64,000 bases of DNA, taken from contig CM043960.1 in NCBI GenBank assembly GCA_014529385.2, positions 37,766,781 to 37,830,780 of the forward strand, in the 5' to 3' direction. Every line of letters begins with the position of its first letter. The stretch's first letter is position 1. The notes below the pieces were generated by a model that saw only the letters and a program-made list of their open reading frames with translations, did not search any database and was not told where the DNA came from. This stretch comes from Adiantum capillus-veneris (Eukaryota; Streptophyta; Polypodiopsida; Polypodiales; Pteridaceae). Position numbers and translations under genes: made by a program. Below, one piece after another: positions 42,293 to 54,500 of the stretch.

Positions 42293-43570
42293 TACATGAG
42301 AGAGCTACAAGCTTGATAAAGAGCTTGAACAGATACCATCCAATATTTTCATCGGCGGCAAGTTTCAAGCGACTGACGACACAAAGTAAAAGCCACAATC
42401 TTTCCAAAAGAGCTCTGGACACTTCATCAAAAACCAGAATACCTCCGTGGGGAACCGACTTCCAAAGAGCCCATGAGCTCTGCGCACTATTCAGTACATT
42501 GGAGAAACTACATTAACTGACAAAGATGGAGTTGTAGTAGAGTAAAGATCGCCAATGATCTAATATACCAAGCTCTCCATGTACCAACAGGAAGCCACAA
42601 CCATTGTTGAAGATTAAGGCCATAGATAACGACAAAGGCCATAGATAACGACAAAGGCATTCATCAAGCATGAAAGGCACAAGCTCACATACAAGGATCT
42701 AATCTATTCGGAGACAGAGTTGCCCTTGCGACTGATCCCACAACAATTAAAAGTATAGAAGACACCGCACTACACAGAACCCCTACTACATGTGGCAGTG
42801 GTGATGGCCTTTGGGTTGACTGAGAGAAGAGTGATCAAATGTGATCTCGGTGGGTACATCCTCGACAACCTATTGGAAGCTAACATGAAGGGAAGCGACA
42901 AAAACAAGGCGTATATGAACGCAAGGCCAATGCTCACCAAAATTGCCTACCACGCCTTGGGGATGATTGAGGATCTGCTTGAAGCTGAATCTTGGCTTAG
43001 TCTACTACATAAGGCCAACCATGCAGTGCCGGCTGTGAGAAGCTCATTGACAACTTTCACAAAAATAAGAACCCACGGCCAGAGCTTAAAAGCACCAGTC
43101 GTCATAGAATCTAATATCTAACTTTCCCAAATGATTTCTCATATTGAAATAGCCATTTAAATTGGGAAGATGAAGGGAACAAGAGTCGGAAAATTAATAT
43201 GTGCTATTGGACTTGTCTCAATAGGGGACCAAGAGGAGAGATAGTCTATCAAAGAGAAATGTGAACTCAATGAAGCTTTAAATGGCCTTAGGTAAAGCTT
43301 CATTAAGCCTCCAAAGTGTAGTGCTTGAGTCCATTGGGCCTAGGATTAATAGGAAGTTCTATTGCCAATTCTAGGTATTTTAGACCATGCAATATGATCT
43401 CTAAGGTTGTTGTGGACCTTGGAGTGGCCAAGTTGCACCCCACTTGCATGGGGTGAGCCCCTCTTGTAGGGAGATGAGAGAGAAGATACTCACACGCTTT
43501 AGGACTGACCCATTTCACTTAAGGTATAAAGGACACAGATCAAGCACCTAGCTATGTTCCCCCAAGCAAG
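42293..43570. other. Intergenic, one unassigned frame
   Basis: A 109-codon plus-strand frame at 42792-43121 (MAVVMAFGLTERRVIKCDLGG...) has ordinary amino-acid composition but no motif I recognise. A 20-bp unit (ggccatagataacgacaaa) is duplicated at 42618-42656. Nothing else is supported. Confidence 0.35.
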
Positions 43571-43815
43571 CATGATTCCTATTGGTGGATAGCCAGCTTG
43601 GAAAACCAATGACAATTAAGCATTCCTTGAACAACCTTAAATCTCATTGGATAACCCACGGGTAACCCACAAAGAGAACCAATAGAATAGAGTTCCCCAT
43701 GAGCAAGCCTTGATCCTATTGGATAGCCTACTAGGGGGACCAATGAGGGTCGAGCATTCCATGAGCTAGCTTGAATCTCATTGGATAGCCCAGAGCCAAT
43801 GAGAATTTAGAGTTA
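43571..43815. repeat. Degenerate repeats with ATTGG and CCAAT pairs
   Basis: About four diverged units of 50-75 bp, each with a (c/t)attgg(a)tagcc word followed some 20-30 bases later by ccaatgag or ccaatag. Examples are 43577 and 43604, 43646 and 43679, 43717 and 43741, and 43779 and 43797. These are opposed CCAAT words. They may be a decayed tandem repeat or a promoter-like cluster. Confidence 0.55.
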
Positions 43816-43948
43816 TTTAACTAAAGAATTAAGCTCTTTTCTCAAAGAGGGAATGAAGGACACTTGTCACAATGCTAACTCTCTCGCTTGAAATGAAGTG
43901 AGCCATTCAGCCCACAGTGAGGTCCAATAGTCTTCAAGCATACCCAGA

Positions 43949-43951
<3 letters not shown>

Positions 43952-43984
<33 letters not shown>

Positions 43985-44011
43985 CAACGGGTCTCTCTCT
44001 CTCTCTCTCTT
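43952..44011. repeat. 32-G run followed by (TC)n
   Basis: Uninterrupted G from 43952 to 43983, then a short spacer and about ten TC units at 43992-44011. The exact G count may be affected by sequencing. Confidence 0.9.
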
Positions 44012-44971
44012 GCACCTCAAGAAAGTTCATTCTAGCAATGTGGTCTCCTTCTCAAGCCTAAGAGAAGTGAAGAAGCCTACACCAACAACACTTGACCATG
44101 GAATGCAAATCCAAGCAAGTTCTAATCTTACAAGCGTGCTAATCTCCTTCACCATCTCCATTACTATGCTATGCTATGCTTTATGAGTGAGCTAATGTGA
44201 GAAGAATACTTCTTTTTTGTAAGAATACTTCTTCTTCTCCTCCTCTTTCCTCATTCCCCGCTAGCTCTCTCCACCTTTGAAAGTGTTGAGGTCTTGGGAT
44301 TGAGACCCTACCAAGTGTAATTTTGGTGCATGAAGCTTTCCATCTTCATGGTATCAATTGGGCTTTGAAGAACACAAAGATTGCATTGTAAACAAGTCTT
44401 TCTCAATGGGAGAAGTTATAATACAAAGTCCTTTTGGAGGGGGGGCCGGCTCCAAGTAAATGGGGTCCTCAACTGTTGTCGGATTTAATCTCTTCTCTCT
44501 TTTTCAAAGTTATTTTGCATGCCAAGCTAATAAGTTATGATGTTTCTTGTTGTAGACTCCAACCAAGCACTTTATTTTTTCTCTTAAGGAACCTCCTTAA
44601 TGGAACACTCTCTCTTGTTCATTTAATTCCGCTACGGTTAATGAAACTAGCTTAAAATTTGTCACACCAGCAAAGGATAGTGAGGCTACGGAGTCTGACT
44701 TCGAGCTCCAAGGAGAGATCATAACAAAGGAAGATGTACCCTCGGAATATCGGTTCTCAGAAGAAGAAGACGTAGAAGTACCTCTGATTAGAAAGAGAAC
44801 ACAACAACTAGATCAAATCCCAAAATCTCAAGCACAATGCTCCATGGAAGAAGCCAGAGATTGAGAGGAAAGATTAACAAAGATAGCTAAGGAGGAAAAA
44901 AAAAATGGAAGAAACCCCTGTACGATGACCATAAACTCAACTCAAAATGGCATAACAATGTGACAACATCG
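44012..44971. other. Intergenic, no gene recognised
   Basis: Only short frames. Acidic coding-like words on the plus strand at 44665-44770 (ESDFELQGEII..., EEEDVEVPL) could be a retroelement remnant, but no domain can be named. Confidence 0.35.
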
Positions 44972-45185
44972 CAACAAAATCCCTGTGCATAAACTACTCA
45001 TAAACAGATTGAAAAATCTGATTGCCAACTGCTCAACACAGACAAATTGTCGTAAATGCCAACAATGGCTCCACATCACAACAAAATCCATGTGCATAAA
45101 CTAATCATAAACAGATTGAAAAGTCTAACTGCCAACTGCTCAACATAGACAGATTGTCAAAAATGCCAACAATGGCTCCACAGAA
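44972..45185. repeat. 107-bp tandem duplication
   Basis: Units start at 44972 and 45079 (caacaaaatcc...), run through 'ataaacagattgaaaa' and 'ccaacaatggctccaca', and differ at roughly ten positions. Confidence 0.85.
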
Positions 45186-45925
45186 GCATACAATGGCAAT
45201 AATCGCATATATCCTACATACACGACAAAGTCACTACTAAACGTAGTAGGACATGCGCTCAAGCCGGCACCATGTGATGCAAATAGTACATATATGGATA
45301 CACGCTCTCAACAAAGCTCAAACCGCACTCCTCAATGTCATACGGATAAGAACCATATGCATAAAGATTCCATACATGTGTACTGTTGCCAAAATCATAA
45401 CCTTCCAAATACCTTTGAACCCACAAAATGCAACGGCTTGTCTCGGTTGAGACTAGTCGCCTCCATATTGAATGTTGGCCAAAAGACATGTTGCTACACT
45501 AAACCGTCTACCCACTAAGGGGTGCAAATCACAACCCACTGTGAACGCTAAAATCTGCTCAATCAAGGAGGATACGGGCTTGCTACCTGACCTCGAAAAA
45601 CTGTCCATACTGTAATAGAGCACAACTCCACTTGGACAGCTCGCGGCCCTGATATGCGGCCATGCAGGCTTCTCTGGTAAACAACCCGCAAAGGGCGCCT
45701 GCACCCAAGCTAGTGGGCGGTGATACGTGCACGAAGGCCTGTTGCTTTGTAACCCTCGCGATCTCCCTTCTGCGTAAAGATCCTAAGGTCGTGTAATCTG
45801 TGTGTACTCTGCTAGGTGGCTACCTAGGGGGTCGAGTCTAAGAAAGCAGTTGGATAGAATAAAGCTTCTCCCTTGAGCCTTAGAGGTTTTGCAAGTGTGC
45901 TTGTAGCGAAAAGTGGACAATCAAA
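45186..45925. other. Probable leader of a minus-strand retroelement (L)
   Basis: It follows the PBS-like site at 45926 on the minus strand. No gag or pol words were found, so the element is short, truncated or unfamiliar. Several opposing frames of about 75-83 codons match nothing known. Confidence 0.35.
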
Positions 45926-46290
45926 GCTATGATACCACTTGTAGTGCAGCGGAGAAGAAGCAGGACATCACAACATGTAGGTGGAGTTGCTCACTACCAG
46001 GCTGTGAGAGAGCTCCTTATTCTTTTATTTAGTAAAGAATAAGCTGTGTACAAACGATGGACAATTAGACGCCTTTGGCACATCCAGCCGGGGTAAGAAG
46101 CACACTGCCTTTGCCCCAACACTACCTAAAGCTGCCAAACTGCTAGAAATACCAAACTACCAAACACAACCAGAACTACCAAAAACTGTCAAAAGTGCCA
46201 AAGCAGTATTTATAGAAGCTAGGAAAATTACCAAAAAGCTTTCAAAACTACCACCAACTACCAAAATCTCATATATTCATTGTTGCAGAT
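45926..46290 (-). repeat. PBS and LTR of element L
   Basis: The minus strand reads TGGTATCATAGC at 45926-45937, one base off the initiator-Met PBS, and is preceded by an LTR-like end at 45940 (GCTGCACTACA). About 265 bases upstream is a TATA box (CTATAAATACTGC, plus 46204-46216). The sequence between is rich in 'aactaccaaa' words (46125-46265). The outer LTR edge is not resolved. Confidence 0.5.
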
Positions 46291-46619
46291 CAATCTCCTT
46301 CTTGAGCTTCTCTATGTTCTCACAGATTCTAAATCAAAGAATTATTTGTTGATTGCTCCCAAATCAGCCTCCACCTTTGTGATCTCATCATGAAAGAGTT
46401 TTTCTGCTTCAATTCTACTAAGATGTTATCTTTTATCAGCTTTGCAACAACATTGGAATCCTTGGCTCCCAACAGAGTCTCCTTGTTAAGATGCGAAGAT
46501 GCTCTTAGATCTTTCAACCTATTGGATGCAATTGCACATGTTCGAGGCACTCTTTGAACCATACTTTCCTAGTCTTAACATACTCAGGTATCTCTACTCA
46601 GGTATCTCTACTCAGGTAT
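46291..46619. other. Intergenic with a 14-bp triplicate
   Basis: Three copies of ctactcaggtatct-like sequence lie near 46580-46622. A 77-codon minus frame (46329-46562) has a Lys/Asn-rich end and no recognised domain. Confidence 0.4.
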
Positions 46620-47213
46620 CTAGCTCTGTATAGAGGTTACTACCACTTTACATAAGGCGCAACTTCTTGATAGACGATGGGAGGTCACTGTGGGAGGCAT
46701 CATTTTCCCTTTGCTAGGTTTCAACCTTCCATTCCAACCTTCCTGGGCGGAGCCACACATATTCAGTACACTCTCTCCAAGCCTCGTCCATACTACCCTA
46801 TGGCGTGTAGGGTTTGTTGTTGTTGCATGGCATTTCTCAAACTTTGTAGTAATCTCTTCACAAGATGGAAGGGCTTGGTTCACCTTATGGTATAGCAATC
46901 TGCAATCCTCAACCAGGCTTGGCTGCACATGGTTCAAGTAAATCTTGGCATTTTTTTGGTGTCTTTGCTTAAAAACAGTCATCTGCAGGTCATTGGGGAG
47001 GTCTTGATTAGTACAATCTTTTGGAAGCACACCATCCATGCTCAAGCCATACTCTTCATGAAGCACTTTAACTATATAGCAAGTTTTGCTCAATATAGGA
47101 TATCCTCCATTTGTTTTTTCCTGCAATGTGAAAACACTAAGCATTAGATACGCCCTCATTGTCCAAACCAAATACCTAAGCATGCTTGCTATATGCCTTT
47201 TGTTTAGCAACAC
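46620..47213 (-). CDS. Unassigned 197-codon ORF
   Basis: The longest frame in the window that I cannot tie to a transposon. The predicted protein starts MLLNKRHIASML (the start may be further in) and has a polar, mixed middle with a run like LPNDLQMTVFKQRHQKNAKI and SCEEITTKFEKCHATTTNP. The C-terminus is basic. I see no signal peptide, no clear transmembrane segment and no familiar motif. It could be a host gene exon, a transposon fragment or chance. Antisense frames of 72-83 codons overlap it. Confidence 0.3.
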   Translation of the reverse strand: MLLNKRHIASMLRYLVWTMRAYLMLSVFTLQEKTNGGYPILSKTCYIVKVLHEEYGLSMDGVLPKDCTNQDLPNDLQMTVFKQRHQKNAKIYLNHVQPSLVEDCRLLYHKVNQALPSCEEITTKFEKCHATTTNPTRHRVVWTRLGESVLNMCGSAQEGWNGRLKPSKGKMMPPTVTSHRLSRSCALCKVVVTSIQS

Positions 47214-49315
47214 TTCAGCGATGTAAAAAAAAAAAACACAGAGATGATGTTGCTCAATATCAAATAGCGTACTAAAAAGTTCCTAAATTTGGCACATTGT
47301 AAGCTACCACTTTTTTTTGGTTAACTATAAGCTTTAAAATTGTGTAGAGCTCAGGGCACATATACATGTATGCATGGAATGCCAAGAAAAAAGATAGGGC
47401 ATAACAAAATTTGAGCTATCAATCAACCAATAACCCTTGAAATCTTTTGTAATTAACTTTCTACGATGATAGGTTGCATGAAAAGTACCTTGAACATGGC
47501 ACCAAAAGCTTACATGCAAAGGAGCAAGAATAAACCTCTTGATTTCGTAGTCAATCAATTATCATCCTCACCAAAAAGTATTCTAGGCCTCGTTGAATGC
47601 TCCATAGAAAAGCTGCCTAGCTTGCTCTTGTGTTTGGGGTGTTGGTGCTTTGAGGAATTTTGTGTCCTTGCGGAGGACTTTGTGTCCATGCCCTTTGCTT
47701 TGGTCTCCATGGACCTAGACTTCATCTTCTTCTCTGGTGAAGCCTTGGCAGCAACCTTCCTCACAAGAGTCCTTGTCACACTGAACCACAACTAGAAGAG
47801 AAATTGACAGCACAACAATAGGAGAAGCCAATGACTATGAGAGATATAGTTGCAAAGTGTAAATCTTGTGCAAATATGCTTGACAATACCCACTGGAACT
47901 TATGCGCGAGATAGCCTGACACATCACACGAGTTCAAATGTACCCTCTACCATAATAGCTCCACCCATATTTTCTTTCATAAGGAGTAGTGTCACCTTTT
48001 TTATTCTATTCTAGGTTTAACATACAGGAAAAGAGGTAAAGTTCCCTCCAAAAATCGATTATGCATATGTGGAGCTATTAAATAGGTAGAAACAAAATAA
48101 GTTATGTTTTTGTACCACCGAAGCATGCTTTCAACCACAATAGAAGTACAATTGTTTGCCATTGGTGCCACCATGACGGTTCGAAGAACAAAGCATACTA
48201 CTAGGGCAATCAACAACAAATGGTACCATGAAAGTACATTTCCTCTGGCGCTAGCATACACAATTATTGCTCTCAAATCACAAGGGGCTACGATATTGAG
48301 AAAAGCGGTGCTCATCATAAAAACAAGCATTTGTCCCAGGCTTGGAATACGTCGTGTTCTCCCGCATGATAGACAAACATCACCTCAAAATACTCAATAT
48401 GCCAACTCCAAGAATTTTTTGAGCTACTAAGAGCATTCTCTCCCCATGGTCAAAATTTTTCCCATGACTTAATAAATACTCCTCATATTGTATATATTTA
48501 CTTCGTATCATCTACAGACTTAAGTACTCAGCTACTATCAAGTCATCCCTGTAATCTCACCTTGTTGCATGCAAGTAAAATCATCCCTATAATCTCACCT
48601 TGTTGCATGCAAGTAAAATCTTCACCAACCGATCTCCCCCAACCAACTAACTTTGACCAGGTTATCATGAACACATAAAGCTAAATAGAGTTGAGATGTT
48701 ATATATTCATCATTCTGTTTTATACTTTTCAATAGCATCCACACTCAAAACATCGTACAACTATATGATATGTTCATAAAAAATGCCATGAACTCAAAAG
48801 CAACTACCTCAAGGAATAGCGTTTGTGTATACCCAAGTTCAAATCATATGAAACTGGCAAATATTGTTAGTGAGCCCCCGAGTGCATTCATTGAGGGCTT
48901 CCGCACTACTCAACATATCCATTCATACATCAATACATGCACCGACAAAAAGAATAAATACATAAACAATGGATTGAAGTTGCCAGCAGGTATTCAAACT
49001 TGCATGGTTGCTTACAACATTTATGTGCCTTACTGATGCTCTATAGTCATCTAATAACTCTTACTTATTATGCAAGATTGGAAAAAGAGATACTAATAAA
49101 TGTGGACATTGACTTTGAGTCATCTAAGAAAATCACAGGAGCTCTTGAATACTAAGACCGTTGGAATCTCCACGTACGCAATGGAAATGCTCCACTATGG
49201 TTACAAGACTGCGCTTGATAAGTTGGCTCTCTTTGACAAGAATATTGCTAATCAAGCACTGTCAAACAAGGTCAAAGAATGTGGCAATGAATTCAAAGGA
49301 GATGACGAAGCCATC
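47214..49315. other. Intergenic, short frames and one small tandem repeat
   Basis: No recognisable gene. A 38-bp unit (catccctrtaatctcacctt...) is duplicated at 48545-48582 and 48583-48620. Frames of 60-109 codons occur, for example a Lys/Ser-rich one at 47555-47791 on the minus strand and one at 49100-49342 on the plus strand that runs into element M. None has a domain I can name. Confidence 0.4.
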
Positions 49316-49927
49316 TGTTCACAAAATGATGATGTGGCATGACCACCTGGGGACAGAGCAGGATGGCGTGGCAGAAAATTGTACGGACAAGCAGGCTCAG
49401 ATTTCACGCTGACAGATTCCACATGGCAATAATATGGATTTCCTGGATTTGCATTGACTGTTGATGTGGCAACCTGTACGTATTTTTGCAAATTACGCTT
49501 TGACTGCTTTTGGCAGTTTTTGGGACGAGTTGCTTTTGGGACTTTTTGCTTTTGAGTTTAGAAGCTTTTGGGGCTCTGCTTTTGGGGCATCCCTTGTAAG
49601 AATAAATAATCCCAAGGGGCCTCACTCTTTAGGGCATCTGGACGTAGAGTCTGAGAGCAGAGGGCTCCTCGAGTATTGTACTTTGCTCAAGCATTACTAT
49701 AATAAAGAAATACCAAAAGGGGTGCCAGGTTTTGGGGCTAATACTTTTCTCAAGCATTAATATAATAAAGAAATACCAAAAGGGGCACCAGGTTTTGGGA
49801 CTAATACCTTTGGGCACGGAACTATGGCGGGGTGTATTGACTTAAATTTTATAGTTGTGAAGTATTTTAAGTGATTCTCTTGTGTGTCGTGCCATATTCT
49901 AATCTTGGGGTGACCAAGATTGTGACA
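49316..49927 (+). repeat. Element M 5' LTR
   Basis: Starts TGTTCACAAAATGATGATG (one extra T against the 3' copy) and ends CAAGATTGTGACA. A 63-bp unit containing the conserved core is duplicated in tandem (49686-49748 and 49749-49811), which the 3' LTR lacks. Confidence 0.9.
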
Positions 49928-49928
49928 A

Positions 49929-49940
49929 TGGTATCTGAGC
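49929..49940 (+). other. Primer-binding site of element M
   Basis: Reads TGGTATCTGAGC, one base off the initiator-Met complement, one base after the LTR. Confidence 0.8.
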
Positions 49941-49959
49941 ATGGCCGATTTCTCTTCTA

Positions 49960-50934
49960 CCGGGAAATTTGATCCTCTTACCGCCTTGGCAGATCATCAA
50001 TACGGGCCACCTTGGCCTTCGCAATATCAGCTAATGGAGATGCAACGTCAATAGCAAGTTGATGAGTGCGCAAAGTAGATGCTCAAGTTTGCAAAGGATC
50101 CACAACATGCAAAACTTTGGACCCATCAATCGATTGATGAAATGCATACGCATTGGCAGCAAGCCATTGATATACAGCAATAAAATCGGCCCTCAATAAA
50201 CTCCTGTGTTCCACGGATGTTTACTGAAGATGAACTCGAGGGTTGTCGAAAAAGGAGTCAACCAATTGTTGGGGTCAAAGGAGAAGAAACTAAAGAAACG
50301 CAACAAGGAAACTGACTTCCCTGGTTACTTGCGTCGAAAATTCTCTTTTGAGAATGCAAGGAAGTGTGTACGTTTCAAAGGATTGTTCAGTTTGTCCTCA
50401 TCTTACAGCTCGGATAGCTCATCCTCTTCTGACTCGAGTGATGAGGACAGAAAGGCCAAGAAAGGACGAAAGGACTATACGTTTTATTCAAAAAGGAAGC
50501 ACCTTTACTCAGCCAATCAATATGATTTTCTCATCGACAAGGACAAAAAGACCAAGGAATTCAAAGAGGGTGGATAGGAAGTAAAGGTTGAATACTTTTC
50601 AGGATTTCGAGATGCTCCCAAAGCATTAGCCTTTATCCAACAATCTGATATAGCATTTTCTGGAGGCCGCTATACAGAGCACTCCAAGATTAGACGAGCA
50701 ACATACTTTTTGAAAGGCAATGCACAGACATGGTGGTCCACTCTTTTGTTAAGGAAAGAAGCCTCAACAAAGTGCTAAAGTTTAAGAGAGTCTTTATCTC
50801 TTCGGGGGTCACTCAAGAATACGAACGAGACGTGATTACCGAGTGGAATCATCTTCGAATGGTCAAGGTAGAACCCTTGGATTCCTATTGTGAGAGATTT
50901 TAGGATGTTTTCTTACGTGCTTCATCCTTTAAGA
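49960..50934 (+). pseudogene. Element M: gag, first part
   Basis: The N-terminal coding is damaged and no good ATG remains after the PBS. From 50206 the frame reads ETDFPGYLRRKFSFENARK, a Ser tract, DSSDEDRKAKKGRKD and NQYDFLIDKDKKTKEFKEGG (stop). It then continues with KVEYFSGFRDAPKALAFIQQ and AQTWWSTLLLRKEA. It reaches ASSFKKI at 50934, where the agatc duplication and element N follow. Confidence 0.8.
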
Positions 50935-50939
50935 AGATC

Positions 50940-51167
50940 TGTTACCATATACATGTGGTAGTGATGTGTGTGAACACACTAGGACCGCCGGGGCATTTTT
51001 TCCCTCTTTAGGAGGTTTTTTTCCCCCGTGCATTGTATATACGCCCATCACTCTAGGGCTATCTATCTTTCCATTGCACACTAAGTAATACACTCTCTAT
51101 TGTGTGCCTTGAGCTTCCTTCGTCTTCTCCAAGCTGTGTGTGTTTCTCTGCAACCCTAATTCCAACA
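50940..51167 (+). repeat. Element N 5' LTR
   Basis: TGTTACCATATAC ... TTCCAACA, 228 bp. It contains TTGTATATACGC near 51035, a probable TATA box, and a T/C-rich R-U5 region. It begins directly after the agatc duplication. Confidence 0.95.
51028..51045 (+). promoter_or_regulatory. TATA-box candidate in the N LTR
   Basis: The sequence gcattgtatatacgccc contains TATATA about 130 bases before the LTR end. The same site occurs in the 3' LTR near 55987. It would drive the element's full-length transcript. Confidence 0.55.
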
Positions 51168-51169
51168 AT

Positions 51170-51181
51170 TGGTATCAGAGC
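51170..51181 (+). other. Primer-binding site of element N
   Basis: TGGTATCAGAGC, an exact initiator-Met tRNA complement, two bases after the LTR. Confidence 0.9.
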
Positions 51182-51529
51182 AGGTCACGTCCTCCCGGGC
51201 TTAGTCGCCAGCTGCTCCAGCACACGCCTGCTCACTTTTTCCGATTTCAGTGAGCTTTGGCAAGCGTTCGCAGGTCGACAAATATTTTGGGAAATCTCGA
51301 AGAGCTCGGTCTGCTCAGAATTTTGATTTGGGCTCATTTCGGCCTCCGTTTCCACTACGGGCAGTACTGCACAGGCTATTTCGTCATTTTGTGCAGATTT
51401 TCTGTCAGTGCCGTTTTCTGCATAACAGGTGCCTTATAGTCTTCTACGGTTTGTGCTATATAGCACAAGTTGTTCCCGCTCCATTTCTCCTATTTTCGGG
51501 CAGTTTTCACATCAGGTGCAGCATTTACC

Positions 51530-54500
51530 ATGGCTGACAACAACAACACAGATGTGTTCAAGATGTTTGCTGCTGAGGACAGGTTGGATGGGGACAACTA
51601 CCCTATGTGGGCTTATATGATGCAACACGTTCTTGTGTCAAAAGGTGTCTGGAACATTGTGCAGGGCATTGATGTACGTCCTGGTTCTGAAGATGTAGGC
51701 GATATTGAGGATGTTGCAGGTCTTGCTGCAAGGATTGCAGCTGTTAGAGTTGTTTTGCCTACAGCAGAACAAGCTCGTTGGGATGTTAAGGATGCGCAGG
51801 CTCATGCATTGATTGCGTTGTCTGTGAAGCGCACCATTATTCCTCACATCCGTTCAGCAAAATCTGCAAAACAGGCTTGGGATATTCTAGCAGGTCTTTA
51901 TGCAAGCCGCAATGAGGCTAAAATTGCTTTGCTGAGTAAAGAGCTAGAGTCGAAGATTATGCATGAGGAAGATGATATGGACACTTTCCTTGCTAGTGTC
52001 AAGGATATCAATGAGCAACTCATTTCTGCAGGTGAAGTCATTTATGACAGTTCCCTTGTGCAGACTGTTCTTGATGCCTTACCAGATTCCTACCAGACTT
52101 TTGCTAGTACTTGGAGACTGATGACCCAAGGAAATCCTGAAGTTGTCAAGTTTGATGCATTATGCACATTGCTGTTGCAAGAGTCACTTTCTAGAAAAAA
52201 CAGGACTAGGCAGCGTGCAGTTGAACAGGCTTTTATTGCTTCTCAAAGAAAGGGTGGTAACAGTAATGCAGCCACTTCTTATGGTTCTGCTGCGAGTGGC
52301 AAAATTTCTGTTCCTAATGCTTCTGCTGGCAGCACTTCGTCTGGCAATTCTGGTGATAAGGGCAAAAAGAAAATGCGTTGCCATTATTGTAAAGCCAATG
52401 ATCACTTGATCAAGTCGTGTCCTAAGTTGAAGGCCAAAGAGGCTAAGAAGAAAGAGGGTGGTTCCACTGCAAATGCTGGTTCCACTACAAATGCAGCCAT
52501 TGTTGAGTCTTCTGTGAAAGGAGATTGTGATGCTGATGTTGATGCAGAATGGGCTTTTAGCGCAGAGTGCACTTACAATCGTGTTGTCCATGATGCATGC
52601 TTGTCAGTTGCTGCAGATTCACATGTGTGGTATTTCGACAGTGGTGCTACAAAGCACATTACCTCACATCGTGAATTGTTTACCTCTCTCGAGTCTGTCC
52701 CTCATGGGAATTCAGTCACTTGTGCCAACAACGCCTCTTATCCAGTTCAGGGAGTTGGAAAGATTGTGCTCACTGCTGCTAATGGCAGTTCCTTCACACT
52801 TGTTGATGCACTTTATGTACCTGGGATCAAGAAGAATCTATTGTCTGTATCCGCACTTGCTAGACTTGGACTTGTAGTCAAATTTGTGGATGACAGATGT
52901 ACAGTTCATGATCTCAGTTTTGGTGATGAAATTGTTGCATCTAGGCTTTTGTGCCGTGGGCTGTATAAGCTCACTTTGTATGACAAGTGTGGACAAAATT
53001 TTGCAAATGCTGTTGCAGATTCAAGGGCTATTTCAGATGCAAAACTTTGGCATGCACGTTTTGGTCATCTGAATTTTGCCAGTTTGCTGCGTTTGCAGAA
53101 ATCTGATATGGTTGCTTCTTTGCCGCCTCTTGAAGCACCTATCAAACATGTTTGTGAAGGCTGTATTCTGGGTAAAATGCAGCGTTCTAAGTTTCCAAAG
53201 GATGGTTCAGTTAGGGCCACATGCAGGTTGCAACTTGTGCATAGTGATGTTTGTGGGCCCATGCAAACTCCGTCCTTGGGCAATTACCTGTACTTCGTGA
53301 CTTTCATTGATGATTACTCCAGGCATGCATGGGTATTTCCGCTTAAAGCAAAGTCCGAAGTTTTTATGTGCTTCAAACAATTTTTGGCTATGGCTGAAAA
53401 TGTCTCAAAATGTACTATGGGCACCCTCCGTTCCGATCGAGGGGGGGAGTATATGTCTCATGAATTTAATGCATTTCTGGCTAGTCGTGGGATAAAACAC
53501 CAATGTACAGTGCCTTATACACCTCAGCAAAATGGTGTTGCTGAGAGGAAAAACAGGTCACTAACGGAAATGGCACGATGTATGGTCAAAAGTCAAGCTT
53601 TGCCACATTCCTTTTGGCTTGAGGCCATCATGTGTGCCACTTATGTACTTAACAGGTGTCCTACGAAAGCTTTGCAGTCTATTACTCCATATGAAGCATG
53701 GCATGATAGAAAACCTTCTATTGAGCACATGCGTGTTTTTGGCTGTTTGGCATATGCTTTGGTGCCACAAGTGCAGCGCAGAAAATTGGATGATAAGGCT
53801 GTCAAATGTATTTTTGTTGGTTATAGTGCTGAAAGCAAAGGTTACAGGTTGTATCATCCGCAAACAAAACGTATTTTGGTTTCACGGGATGTAGTGTTTG
53901 TGGAAGATTCTGTTCAACCCTTGCTGTCATGTACTAGAGACAGTAATGTAAGCTCACAGGACATTTATGACACTTTGTTGCCTCTTTTCAGTGGTGGAAA
54001 TACGAATGTAAGTTCCAATGAGGCAAATGTACAGCCTATGGGGGTTTCTGAAAATGTTTTAGAACAGCCTATTACTGATGCAGATGTACATGATGTACTT
54101 GATGAGGAAAGGGCTGAAAATGAGCAGGCTAGAAGTATGCCAAAATGGCTGGTGCACACTTTGCGTGACAGTAAATTGGATGCACCTTTATCTAGTCGTA
54201 CTCGTTCAGGCTCTCGCCATGCATCTTATGCATCAGATTGTTATGCTTTGGCTGTGTCTAGTTTACATGATGTTGAGGAGCCTCTGTCTTTTGATGAAGC
54301 ACAGAATTCAGAAAATTGGATTGTTGCCATGAAATCAGAATATGATGCACTTATAGAGAATGACACATGGACTTTATGTGATTTGCCTCCTGGCAAAAAG
54401 GCCATTGGTACGAAGTGGGTTTACAAGTTGAAACGCAAGCCGGATGGTGAGATCGATCGCCATAAGGCTCGACTTGTTGCAAAGGGTTATGCACAACAAA

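Noticed and set aside
42792-43121. 109-codon frame as a host gene
   Set aside because: No motif, splice context or known homologue could be recognised. It is left as intergenic.
12158-51181. Repeated TGGTATCAGAGC words as possible tRNA genes
   Set aside because: Each lies one or two bases from an LTR end and no cloverleaf surrounds it. They are primer-binding sites.
51470-51529. Upstream in-frame Met (51470) as the start of the copia Gag-Pol
   Set aside because: The 20 extra residues are hydrophobic and aromatic, unlike copia Gag. The Met at 51530 precedes the typical acidic Gag start.
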